From: Isoetes taiwanensis
Lineage: Eukaryota > Streptophyta > Lycopodiopsida > Isoetales > Isoetaceae
Length of the DNA stretch: 64,000 bases
Direction of reading: 5' to 3'
Assembly: GCA_021234155.1 (NCBI GenBank)
Contig: JAJEKV010000055.1
Coordinates: forward strand, 2,351,090-2,415,089
How positions within the stretch are numbered: the first letter of the stretch is position 1; each line of letters starts with the position of its first letter. Both the position numbers and the translations under genes were made by a program. Positions 1 to 8,799 of the stretch are shown here, in pieces. The notes under the pieces are model-generated. The model made no database searches. It was given only the letters and a program-made list of their open reading frames with translations, and was not told where the DNA came from.

Positions 1-782
1 CTATCCTAAAAAGACATAATAGCAGCTATGACGATAGCTATGCTAAACAAAAGCGCGGAAATTACCTTCTTTAAGGGCAGCGGCACGAGACATGATGGCG
101 CGCGAAAAGCTCGAAGGCGCTCGAAATTTTGCGAGGGCGCAAGTATGCGGAATCGCGTGGTGATCAGAAAAAAAACGCCTCTCTTTTTATAGGGTTCGCC
201 CTTATGGCCGGGGCATTTATGACATGCGGCGTCATTATGACGGGCGGCATATTCCCTCATTCCTCCAAACAGCCACGCCCACTTTGAGAACGTACGGGAC
301 AGTGACACGTGAGAATTTGTGTGAGGGTGACTGCAGGGCAGGTGGAAAAAACAGCAAATCACCCACGACATGTCAGTTTAAATTGGATAGGGACAGGGAC
401 AGTAGGGCATAAAAAAGTCCCGCCCGAAGGACATCGTTTTCAAATTCAAACGCAATTCATGAAGCGGAAAGACCCTCCAAGAATTTCATTGTAGCAAAGC
501 TTGGGAAGGACTCTCTCGAGGCGCCGGAGTGAAATTGAAGGCACTGAGGTGGATTACAATGGTGCTCGGCTGAATTTCAAGGCATCTGAGCATATTTTAC
601 ATTGTAGAATTCAGTGAAGGCCAAAGACAGGCAAGTTCATTCATTAAAATGTGTTTTCAATTAAATCTACCGCATCTGGTAAATCAAATCCCGTTCTAAT
701 TTGGGAATATAGATTGCCTATCTCAACAATTCGTAAGATGTTACTGTTTTTAGACGTTGATGTCATTCATCTTCCTCTGATA
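1..782. other. No gene recognised
   Basis: I see no gene in this stretch. It has short reading frames on both strands without recognisable motifs, and a few CG-rich words (for example around 60-140) that recur locally. Confidence 0.5.
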
Positions 783-1015
783 CAGGTCATCCTTCCGGCA
801 CAGCTAGTAGTCATCAGGATCGCGAAGGCGATCTTGCCGAACATATTCTAGACTAAGGTACCCTATAATGCTCTCCCATAAAGTTACCCATCAATGCTCT
901 CCCATAACTTGCCTTATTGATTCATCTTTCTCTCCCGCAGGTCATCCTTACGGCACAGCTACTACTCGTCCGGATCGCGAAGGCGATCTTGCGTAGCATA
1001 ATCTAGATTAAGGTA
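783..1015 (+). repeat. Direct repeat pair (about 78 bp, spaced 155 bp) with 3' splice-site-like edges
   Basis: Copy 1 is 783-860 and copy 2 is 938-1015. Each begins right after a pyrimidine tract ending in CAG (783-785 and 938-940), so each looks like the start of an exon, and each can be read as a short peptide containing DREGDLA. A third scrap of the same 3' end lies at 1019-1038. A smaller duplication (about 15 bp, at 867 and 893) lies between the copies. This could be a duplicated exon or simply a tandem repeat; I do not recognise the peptide. Confidence 0.5.
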
Positions 1016-1182
1016 CGTATAATCTAGACTAAGGTACGTGCTTGCTCTAGGAGATCGCGGCCGCGATCCTGCTAACCACTGATCCTTGCTCGAAGTTGGT
1101 TTGTCTGTGGCTTATGCTTTAGACGATAAGAAAGTGCTCTGTGACATCGCAGTGGTGTTTTCTCTAAGCACTAACGTCCTTT

Positions 1183-1575
1183 GTGCTTGCACACATGGCT
1201 GGCTCGAAGTCCATACTATTCCATGGAGTCAAAGTGGGCGAGGCAAACGTACATACCTTCGACAAGCACTACAACTTGCTCTTGCCGAAAGATAGCGTAG
1301 TAGTGTCTATGGAAGTTATTCTCGACGGAAGCATTGGTTTGCCATTTCCTGAACCGGAATTTACAACACTCCGGATTCTTTAGGGAGTTTTATTTTGTGG
1401 CCAGCGCAGTGGATAGCTACCCTTACGCAAGAACCTGAAATATCCACACCGCCAGCACAGATTAAAAAAATTGATTGGCAGGGGTTGCAAGAACCGGAAA
1501 GCCCTTCAACCATCATTCAATTAAATTGGGATTATGTTTGTTCCAAAATCGCGCCAGATAAGCGTTATTTTTAAG
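1183..1575 (+). pseudogene. Fragment of a CACTA (En/Spm)-associated transposon protein
   Basis: The reading frame from 1183 carries a VVVSMEVILDG...LPFPEPEFTTL block. It then shifts frame near 1370-1380 into LGSFILWPAQWI, which runs to a stop near 1563. The order 'valine-rich strand, LP-P, TL, GSF, WP' resembles the C-terminal part of plant transposase-associated (Ptta/En/Spm) proteins, which usually have an AIG-x-x-V-x-WPK motif there. A start is present at 1195 (ATGGCTGG context). At least one one-base frameshift means the gene is broken or the sequence has an indel. No terminal inverted repeats were found. The family assignment rests on motif memory only. Confidence 0.35.
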
Positions 1576-2504
1576 GCATCTAGTGTTTTTTCAATTTTAT
1601 TTTTGGCGTTTACAAAGTGTAGTGTATGTTGCATATATGGTTATTTTTTCATGTTTACTTTAAATAAGGTACTTATTTGCTCAAAATTAACATCACAATA
1701 TCACATTGAAATAATCACTTACTTTACGAAATCAAGCAAATATTACAATACATAAAAATAATATTACTCCAATATTCACATCTTTTTAACAAACTTAAAT
1801 CTAGAGTTACGGTATTTAGGCCAATAAAACTGGAATATCTATACAATAATAAATGAGTTGTCCTACAAAATGCTTTAAAATAGACACATGACCTTCCTCC
1901 AAAATACTTTTAAATCGACCATTTTGGTAAGTGACGATCCTACAAAATGCTTTAAAATAGAAAATTTTAATAAGTGACGTCAGTGTTAAATCGCGCCTGG
2001 CGCGATTTTTCAAGCTGTGCGCAAACTACAGGGCTTCCAAATCCTTATTTCTTCAGCCTTTCCAGCAGAGTGCTGATAATCCTACAGAACATCTTAGGGC
2101 TTTTTGCCTTTCATTCATCTTGTATTCATCTTGTAAGTAGAAGTAAACTCATGCTCTGTTTATAAAACTGAAGAAGCTTCAATGCTAAACACGCTTCAAT
2201 ACTAAGTTTGCGCTTACAGTCTGCATGGGATCATATATACTTACAACACAGAATCAGTCCTGCCATCATTAACTATAGAATGGCACTTATAGATGAAGAA
2301 GCTATCTGATCCAAGTCTTTCTTAAAAGCTTTAAGCTTGAAACCGTAAAAATGCTTCTCCAAAGCCTGGGTAACATGGAACTTCCAATCTGAGGGCCTGG
2401 AAGTAGTATGGAAGCTATTGGATGCTCGCTTTAACCCCTTGTTTTGAACCACAATTTACAGTGCTATTCACTGCAGTTGAATGCTTTGAAACTAATTCGG
2501 CACT
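1576..2504. other. AT-rich stretch, no gene; short tandem duplication
   Basis: The stretch is AT-rich and no gene is seen. A duplicated word of about 23 bp starts at 1861 and again at 1938 (spacing 77 bp), with a shared neighbour 'agtgacg' after the second copy. Nothing else is recognisable. Confidence 0.5.
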
Positions 2505-2602
2505 TTGAATCACTGCCAGCAAAACTTGCACTGCATCAGGGAAGGAATCAAGGAATGGAAGCTAAGGGAGGCACAGAGCAAATGCATCTCCTCTCAGCTA
2601 CC

Positions 2603-2700
2603 TCTCAGCTCGATACCTGTACCTAGTTATGTCAGCCAGAACCTAGTACCTGTACCTAGTTATCTCAGCTCGATACCTGTACCTAGTTATGTCAGCCCAA
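2603..2700 (+). repeat. 60-bp minisatellite encoding PVPSY repeats
   Basis: The 60-bp unit starting at 2603 recurs at 2663, and a half-unit core (acctgtacctagttat) occurs three times (near 2615, 2649 and 2675). The period keeps the frame and gives three SIPVPSYV/LVPVPSYL-like blocks ahead of the MAKR-like motif. Confidence 0.75.
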
Positions 2701-2701
2701 C

Positions 2702-3045
2702 ATCGTCTTCTTCTTCGAACTCTGCAGATTTTGAGTTTAGCAAAGCCTTTTGGGCGCCGGAATCAGGCTACAAAGCATATACGGATGAGTTATTTTACAA
2801 CGGCCAGCTCCTGCCGCTTCATATGCCCAAATCAGCAGACACATTTGATAAAACCGAAGATCGATTCCCAAAGATCGTCTTCTTCTTCGAGCTCTGCAGA
2901 TTTTGAGTTTAGCAAAGCCTTTTGGGCGCTGGAATCAGGCTACGAAGCAACTACAGATGAGTTATTTTACAACAGCCAGCTCCTGCCGCTTCATATGCCC
3001 AAATCGGCAGACCCATTTGATAAAATCGAAGATCGATTCCCAAAA
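2702..3045 (+). repeat. 172-bp tandem duplication
   Basis: Units are 2702-2873 and 2874-3045. Matching bases are offset by 172 (for example gcagatttt at 2724 and 2896). The copies differ at a modest number of sites, including coding changes, so the duplication is not brand new. It duplicates the DELF-NGQ-LPL block and changes its frame. Confidence 0.85.
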
Positions 3046-3284
3046 ATGGCCAGGAAGAGGAGAAAATCGATACTTTTTCGTTTGCAGGGCCATGCAATGT
3101 GTTCAAACAGGGAAATCCGAGCGAGCCGAGCGGGCGGAAGCGCAGCCATGCCAAATCGGGCGAGAGCCATGAATCCGGCGAGCCGGGCGGGCGAGCTTTG
3201 CCGCTTTTGGGGCCGCTCCGCTATTTAGGTTAGGGCAACGCCTATCATGAAAATGAAATGAAATGCAAAGAGAGATATAAAATT

Positions 3285-3400
3285 GGGGGGAATTTTTGTG
3301 ACGGGGCGGGAGACGAGTTTTGAGAAACGCAAAAGAGAAAATTTTTGGGGGGGAATTTTTTTGAGTGCGGGCGGGAAACGCGTTTTCTAAAAACAAGAAA
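3285..3400 (+). repeat. G-tract tandem repeat (period about 64 bp)
   Basis: Runs of six (3285-3290) and seven (3347-3353) guanines, each followed by aattttt and then by GGGGCGGG- or GCGGGCGGG-like clusters, form two diverged units. The G-runs could support a quadruplex on this strand. Confidence 0.55.
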
Positions 3401-3794
3401 GTTTCTGTAAAACCGACGCAAGTCTCCCGTATTCAAAATTCCAAAAATTATGACATAATCCGAAATTAAATGAATGATGGTTCTTCCGTGAATAACTTTC
3501 GAGGCATTTCAAGGGACGAGCTAGTATAGAAAAGTTGCACACTCCTGCATGACTGCTGCAACACGTCGTATGCCCTTGGCATGATCATCTTCATCGACCC
3601 TAATCAGGCAGTCGGTGACATGAGATTGGGAGAAGACTACTTGGCAGCAACCATAATGAAGACATTCCCTATGCCAGATAGGCCGACCATGCGATGCCAA
3701 GCATGTGCTGAAATGCCACAGTTGCACGACCTGGTGAGGTGGCCGATTGCTTTGGTGTTAGTAGACAATGTTGTTGTGTCAATACTCATAAAGA
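3401..3794. other. Transition into DNA transposon; no clear gene
   Basis: A frame at 3581-3895 (plus) is open, but I do not recognise its product. It may be upstream transposon sequence. No promoter or terminal repeat was identified. Confidence 0.3.
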
Positions 3795-6029
3795 TTGCGA
3801 AACAGACAGTCATTGAAGCAGAACCCTATGCCATGCAAATTGAGCCTGAAAAGGCACCAAAGAGGATGTCCACGTTCACCTACTGTGGGCACTAAAGCTG
3901 AGAGAAAAATCACGGCAGCTTCCATTTTAGACTTTAAATCTTCGCTTTGCTGCATGCGAAGATGCTGCGCAAACTTCTCAACAGCCGAGATTGCGTGTAT
4001 GCATAGGTTCTATTGGAACTTGCGAGCTTCAGTCAGGACCACATTTGTTTTCAACATGTTAGACGTCTGTTCAGAGAACGGCCTGGTCCAGAAGCTGATG
4101 CTAAATAATAAGCAGGTATGCTTGAAAGCATGGCATAGAGCCTATGGTATTCCAATGTCCACATTCTATAAGTGGCGAAGACTTTTCCTTGCTGGTCACA
4201 GAGTTGCTGAGCATGGTAACATGGGCTCGAAAAAGCCTAGGCCTCACACTCTCGCCGGAAAGGCCATACTCTCTATGTATATAGATGAGAATGCAGAGAC
4301 GATGCCCCACAGATCGAAAATCACTACTGAAGGGGTGAGAGAGAATGTGAAGAGGCTCCCCTTTGTCCTAACTAAAAAAGACATTCTTCAAGAGGTGGAT
4401 GCCAATGTGATGGAGATGACGGGCAAGCACGTCTCTCATTCTTCATTCTCACGTGGGTAGAAGCAAAATCATGCAGAGATTGCAATAGCAAAGAGGACAG
4501 TTTTCTCCAAGTGCAATACCTGTATTGTAATAAAAGAGAAAATGGCTAAGACCAGAGATCCACGGGAGAGAAGAGAATTGCAGATGGAAAGGAAGGAACA
4601 CATGACGTTCCCGCATCTCTTGTAGGAGCTTGTACCGGTCATGGAGAGCTTTGTCCCATCGATCACGGACCAGCCTCACTATCATACATGATAAGATGGA
4701 CCAAAACAAGACTATGATTCCAAGACCGGAGAAATTAGCCAAATCAAGATGGAGAGGTGAACTCTTGAAAGTTAAGCGTGGATCGGTGCACTCGATGCAT
4801 GGCCATGGCACAGTGCCTTAGGACATTTCTCACTCGACCTTTGGAAGGATGATTCAAATTTTCATGTTCGTTCCTTGAATCATGCTATCAAAACACTGGA
4901 GGACACTTTCGAAGATAATTGGGGCCATTTGAGAGAAGAAGCTCGGCCTGAGGGCATGTGGGGAACCGCACTCCTCAACAGTGCGGGGTTGAGGAAAAAA
5001 AAAAATTGCACCGGGGTAGACTTTGTAGCACCTCCTAAGCAACCAAATAAGACCTTAAGAGGTTACCTAGGCGGCTCTACTTGCAGCTAGACAATCGTAA
5101 GGGCGTAAACAAGAACAGATATCTCTTCTCTTATCTATCCTATCTTGTGTGGTTGGCTTCATGATGGTAGGCCACATTGCGCTCTTCGGTAACTATTCAA
5201 CGTTAATGCGCAGGTCGGATGCTCTAACTATTCCAGAACTAATGCAACTCTTCCGAGAATGTAGCACAAAGGCACTGACACCATACCTTGTTACCGAGGT
5301 TCCCGATTGGAAGGGTTTCGTAAAGGATACATTCCCCATAAGAAGGACCGCTTGGTTGGTCACTTGGAGCCCTTACTTGCTTTAAGTTCTCGCATGAATG
5401 ATGGGTGGCCAGTAATGTATTACAAGATGAGACCTGATCATAGAGAATGGTTGCCAGAAAAGGGTATTCGGATGTGGAAAGCAGATGACACTGGTTTGCC
5501 AAAGATACCGATTGGCTCGCCCAAGACTGTCAAGCCATATGCATGCCTCAAGGACATAGGAGCATTGAGGTCGTCCATTGCGAAGTACATGATGCATTGG
5601 GTTAATATCTCCAGGGCTGGTGTGAACTCGTGGTCCAATACCTACATGAACGAGGTCATGGATTACTGGTGCGAAGTGATGCGTGTGCTAGGTGAAGTAC
5701 CCCCGGGCAATGCAGAAATTCAGAACTTCTGGCCTCAAACAAGGCAAGTTGTGCTTCAAGAGCCTGAATCTATTCTGGTCGATCGATATGACGGTCCGGC
5801 TGCCTATGTCGGACCTGCTAAGGATAAACCCAAGAATGCAGTGGAGATATTTGACCCATACCAAGATGTACAGAAAGGTATGTTTCTACTTGTAAGACCG
5901 GCAGATGCATGTCCTACATGGGTAGCCTATGCAGAGGAGGATCCTATACAAGACCCCACTGCCCCTCATTATAATGAGGTTTTTGTGTCTTGGTGGGAGC
6001 CTGTGGCTAGGAAAGGAACCGCATATTGA
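3795..6029 (+). pseudogene. Degenerate DDE-type DNA transposon gene (unclassified superfamily)
   Basis: A long transposase-like protein is spread over several frames. The N-terminal part (3795-4460) contains CLKAWHRAYGIPMSTFYKW, which looks like a helix-turn-helix DNA-binding segment. It meets an in-frame stop at 4458-4460, and the same frame then continues to 4625 with a CxxC-type cluster and a charged helix (EKMAKTRDPRERRELQ). The frame at 4630-4821 has the core motif IIHDKMD followed by KT and P, probably one of the catalytic acidic sites of an RNase H-fold transposase. Frames at 4875-5090, 5149-5385 and 5307-6029 continue with ALTPYLVTEVPDWKGF, WLPEKGIRMW and FWPQTRQV. Two frames overlap at 5307-5385, showing a one-base slip. 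At least four breaks are present. I know this architecture from plant and animal transposons but cannot name the superfamily. Confidence 0.6.
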
Positions 6030-6046
6030 GTGTGTATAAGAGTCAT

Positions 6047-6130
6047 GTACACCTACAAGTATAATGCATATTGTGTACACGTACAAGTATAATGCATATT
6101 TTGTACACGAACAAGTATAATGGATATTTT
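6047..6130 (+). repeat. 28-bp minisatellite, three units
   Basis: Units start at 6047, 6075 and 6103, each beginning gtacac and containing acaagtataatg. A degenerate relative lies at about 6700-6740. It sits directly between the transposon gene and the opposite-strand small gene, so it may belong to the transposon's non-coding tail. Confidence 0.75.
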
Positions 6131-6355
6131 GTGTGGATATCTTGTATTATCTATGTGAGATAAGAGTATTTTTGCTTATGTGTAATTGAAATTAGGGACT
6201 GCTTGCAGAAAAAGTGGAGGTCGAAGAGCACACCGTTACACTATACTCAGGTATGATACATCAGATAATATTCATTGTGCTATTACATCCTTACATAGTT
6301 CATAGGTGCTCATATCATTATTATATCCTTAACAGGTACAGTAGTCATCACTGAT

Positions 6356-6598
6356 TCACTCATCATCAACACCTGTTAAGATGATGCCATTCAGCTCAAA
6401 GATCTCCTGATCAGGAAGCCAATAAAGGTGGATCACAACACGAGTGCGCTTCCTGCAACCACTCGCAGGACCATCTGCTTTGGACTGGAGCCATGGATCA
6501 AGATTAACACCATTTCTGTAGCATTCACACAGATCGTTGTAGCTCAAGTAGCACTTGAAGGATCGGATGTGCTCCGGACGAGGAGGCAAGGAAGCCAT
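6356..6598 (-). CDS. Small unknown protein with VVIHL-W motif, tail-to-tail with the DDE transposon
   Basis: This is an 80-residue frame opening with ATG at 6598 in a CCATGG context. The pattern is: F-x-C near residue 16, then DLCECYRNG, D-x-W, a short Ala/Pro/Gly stretch, RVVIHLYW, and an acidic end (GVDDE). A TATAAAAA box lies on the same strand at 6634-6643, about 40 bases upstream, so it looks like a real transcription unit rather than chance. A related frame lies at 26389-26661 (minus), behind the gypsy pol region. Both share C-x-x-x-x-x-L-x-x-x, C, a D-x-W, and VV-hydrophobic-HL-x-W. It may be an accessory gene carried by mobile elements. I do not know its function. Confidence 0.55.
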   Translation of the reverse strand: MASLPPRPEHIRSFKCYLSYNDLCECYRNGVNLDPWLQSKADGPASGCRKRTRVVIHLYWLPDQEIFELNGIILTGVDDE

Positions 6599-6633
6599 GG
6601 AAGATGAATGACCTCTACCACCGAATGGAGCTG

Positions 6634-6643
6634 TTTTTATAGT
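6634..6643 (-). promoter_or_regulatory. TATA box of the small gene at 6356-6598
   Basis: CTATAAAAAC reads on the minus strand about 40 bp before the ATG, the position expected for a plant core promoter with a short 5' leader. Confidence 0.5.
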
Positions 6644-7440
6644 GAAGTAAAATTATTGATGTGAATTATTGGTGTAGATTGTAGCGCCATTATTGAGCTT
6701 GTACAAGTATCACGTACACGTATAAGTATAACACATAATTTGTATGGATATGTGTATGTTAGTGACCTCATGTACCTTGGGCTCGAATACTAGGTGAAAG
6801 TATTGGTGCTTGAGCAAATTAGGTGTGCTTAAAATTCTCAAATTTGCGTTATTCTTTCCAATTAATGAAATCATGCTTAAAAGTTTGGTTCTCTGTGCAC
6901 AAAAATTCCATGTTCACATGGGTGCCTAGAAGCTAGTTGGCACCTATGTGCAAAACCATCAAGACTTGCGGCACTCATTGGGCCCTCGACAGTGCAGGTC
7001 AAAGGAAAAAACACTAAAAGGGTCTGTTGTTCTTTGGAGTTCTAGGCCTAGATTTCAAATGCTATAAGATGTTGAAGAGCTCATTGTGAAGAATGATTGC
7101 ACAATGATGGGTCTTCTGCTAGGGCTGCTAGAGCTGGGCATTCTGCCACTTTGGTTGGTTGCAGAAGCTCAAATGTGATTGGATGGTAAGAAACGAATGG
7201 AGTATTTTAAGCATATTATTCATCACAAAGAAGAAACATGGAATATTAATGGTAGATTGATTCCTACTGTAAATTCAAGATAAAGACGCATATTCTAATT
7301 GCAAGAACATGAAAGGGAATCCAAACATCGCAATGGGTGAAGAATGTACCTGATAAGCAAAGGGACTTTCTCAATGAACTGCAGCATGTAAGACCACCTG
7401 AAAAGATGCAAACGCCATCAAAAGAAGTTTTTGTACACTA
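6644..7440. other. No gene recognised
   Basis: AT-rich sequence with short open frames only. It includes a degenerate copy of the 28-bp minisatellite near 6700. Confidence 0.45.
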
Positions 7441-7572
7441 GCCTTTTTCTGGTTGTAGACACTTATAAGAGATAAGTTATCTCCTCCACAGAAGATGTCA
7501 GATGGCCTTTTTCTAAATAGTTGTAGACACTTATAAGATATAAGTTATCTCCTCCACAGAAGATGTCAGAGT
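7441..7572 (+). repeat. 68-bp tandem duplication
   Basis: The block containing ttgtagacacttataaga starts at 7453 and again at 7521. Both copies run through 'agttatctcctccacagaagatgtcaga' in nearly identical form. Confidence 0.8.
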
Positions 7573-7601
7573 GCTCGCTTCTTTACAGGTAATAATAAAC
7601 G

Positions 7602-7609
7602 GGTCTAAC
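7602..7609 (+). repeat. Left 8-bp target-site duplication of the hAT MITE
   Basis: GGTCTAAC, repeated exactly at 8275-8282, flanks the element at 7610-8274. Confidence 0.9.
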
Positions 7610-8274
7610 CAGTGATGATTTTAGTGGCACTATATCTTAATCTGGGTATAACTATTCTGGCGATAATTTTAGATTCAAATTTTTTTTGGAAGGCGATAAA
7701 TTTTGCCCATTTAAGAATTTGCGTAGTGCATATGGCGATAAATATTAATCACTAAAGTATGTGTGTAGTACTTGTGGCGATGTCTAAAATCCTACCACAT
7801 CATTGATGTCATGAGTGCAACATAATGGCATACATAAGTGTCATTTAATGTTGTAAGCTCCCATTTTGTTTTGGTGATTGTATTTCAGAGTACTATTTTC
7901 TCAATATTCCATAGTAAAGACATAAAATGGTATGGCTTTATTGTGCATTTAAGGCATAAATATGGCACAAATCAGAATTCAAAATCTTCATCTCTATACT
8001 CCCTAGCTATATGGAATTGGTAACTCAATGGTTTTTAAAAAGGCGATCTGATAGAGATTTAAGAATTGAGATTATTGATAGACAGGCAAAGAAGCTCCTT
8101 CACTAAGTTCATATAGTTGGCGAATGTGGTAGAAGAGGGAAGGCTTTTCTAGAAAAAATTGGCGAATTAATCTCATATTCTTACTGAAGGAAGCCTACTA
8201 AACATAGTGGCAAAATTCTCCAAAATCTAAAAATATAGCAATTTTGCGATAAATAGCCACTAAAATCAACACTG
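7610..8274. mobile_element. Non-autonomous hAT element (MITE), 665 bp
   Basis: The ends are 19-bp terminal inverted repeats beginning CAGTG (7610-7628 and 8256-8274) with 18 of 19 positions matching; only the sixth base differs. They are bordered by a perfect 8-bp direct repeat, GGTCTAAC. A CAGTG-type terminus with an 8-bp target duplication is diagnostic of the hAT superfamily. The interior is AT-rich, holds several 'ggcgata' words near the left end, and encodes no transposase, so it would depend on an enzyme from elsewhere. Confidence 0.9.
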
Positions 8275-8282
8275 GGTCTAAC
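8275..8282 (+). repeat. Right 8-bp target-site duplication of the hAT MITE
   Basis: Exact copy of 7602-7609 (GGTCTAAC). Confidence 0.9.
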
Positions 8283-8422
8283 TGGAAACACAACTAAATT
8301 TTCATGAGAGCACAGGCTGAGTAATTACAAATGCTTATAAATAAACAAACTCTAATCCCATCTCTGGATTCCCTGCCTGGGCTTTGAAAGACCATAAGAA
8401 TACTAGTTATAGGAGACATAAT

Positions 8423-8799
8423 GCTTATTTATTAGGGAGGATTACGTGACGTCGACATCTCATTTATTACATAAGATTTTGTGACGTCAACCTTTAGGCA
8501 TTAAATGAAGCCCATGGACTAATTTATTGCAGAAGATTTACACGCCTTGAAAATTACCGCAACATGACACATGTGTAGACTCATTCATTGCAGGCATTTA
8601 TGGCAGACAATCATGACACCTATATAATCATTTTTTTGTTCTCACACATTTTCTCCCTTCAAAATTACTTGGACGAGACACATATACATGCTTATTTATT
8701 AGGGAGGATTTCGTGACATTGATACCTCATTTATTACAGTCGACCTTTAGGCATTAAATGAAGCCAATGTACTGATTTATTGCAAAAGATTTACACGCC
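8423..8799 (+). repeat. Direct repeat pair of about 110-124 bp
   Basis: Copy A is 8423-8546 and copy B is 8690-8799, offset about 267 bp. Both run from 'gcttatttattagggagg' to 'agatttacacgcc'. Copy A carries two ACGT-core words (gtgacgtc, at about 8447 and 8492) that are altered or missing in copy B. No coding potential. Confidence 0.8.

Larger units (their letters stand above)
2505..3228 (+). pseudogene. MAKR/BKI1- or DUF1645-like gene relic with internal tandem duplication
   Basis: Two frames encode the same block: a serine run, then SADFEFSKAFW, then a TDELFYNGQLLPLHMPK motif, then DRFPK and, in the second copy, a basic RKRRKS. A 'DF-EF ... DELF-NGQ-LPL' arrangement is typical of plant membrane-associated kinase regulators (MAKR/BKI1) and DUF1645 proteins, which act at the plasma membrane in receptor-kinase signalling. 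The block lies in a 172-bp tandem duplication (2702-2873 and 2874-3045). Because 172 is not a multiple of three, copy 1 (frame from 2505) and copy 2 (frame from 2689) cannot be read in one protein. Upstream, an in-frame 60-bp repeat encodes PVPSY repeats. After the second copy the frame runs into Arg/Ala-rich sequence and stops at 3228. It is most likely a captured or decayed gene piece. Confidence 0.45.

Noticed and set aside
6047-6130. Regularly spaced 28-bp repeats, CRISPR-like at first sight
   Set aside because: The units are directly adjacent without spacers and the DNA is plant nuclear; it is a minisatellite.
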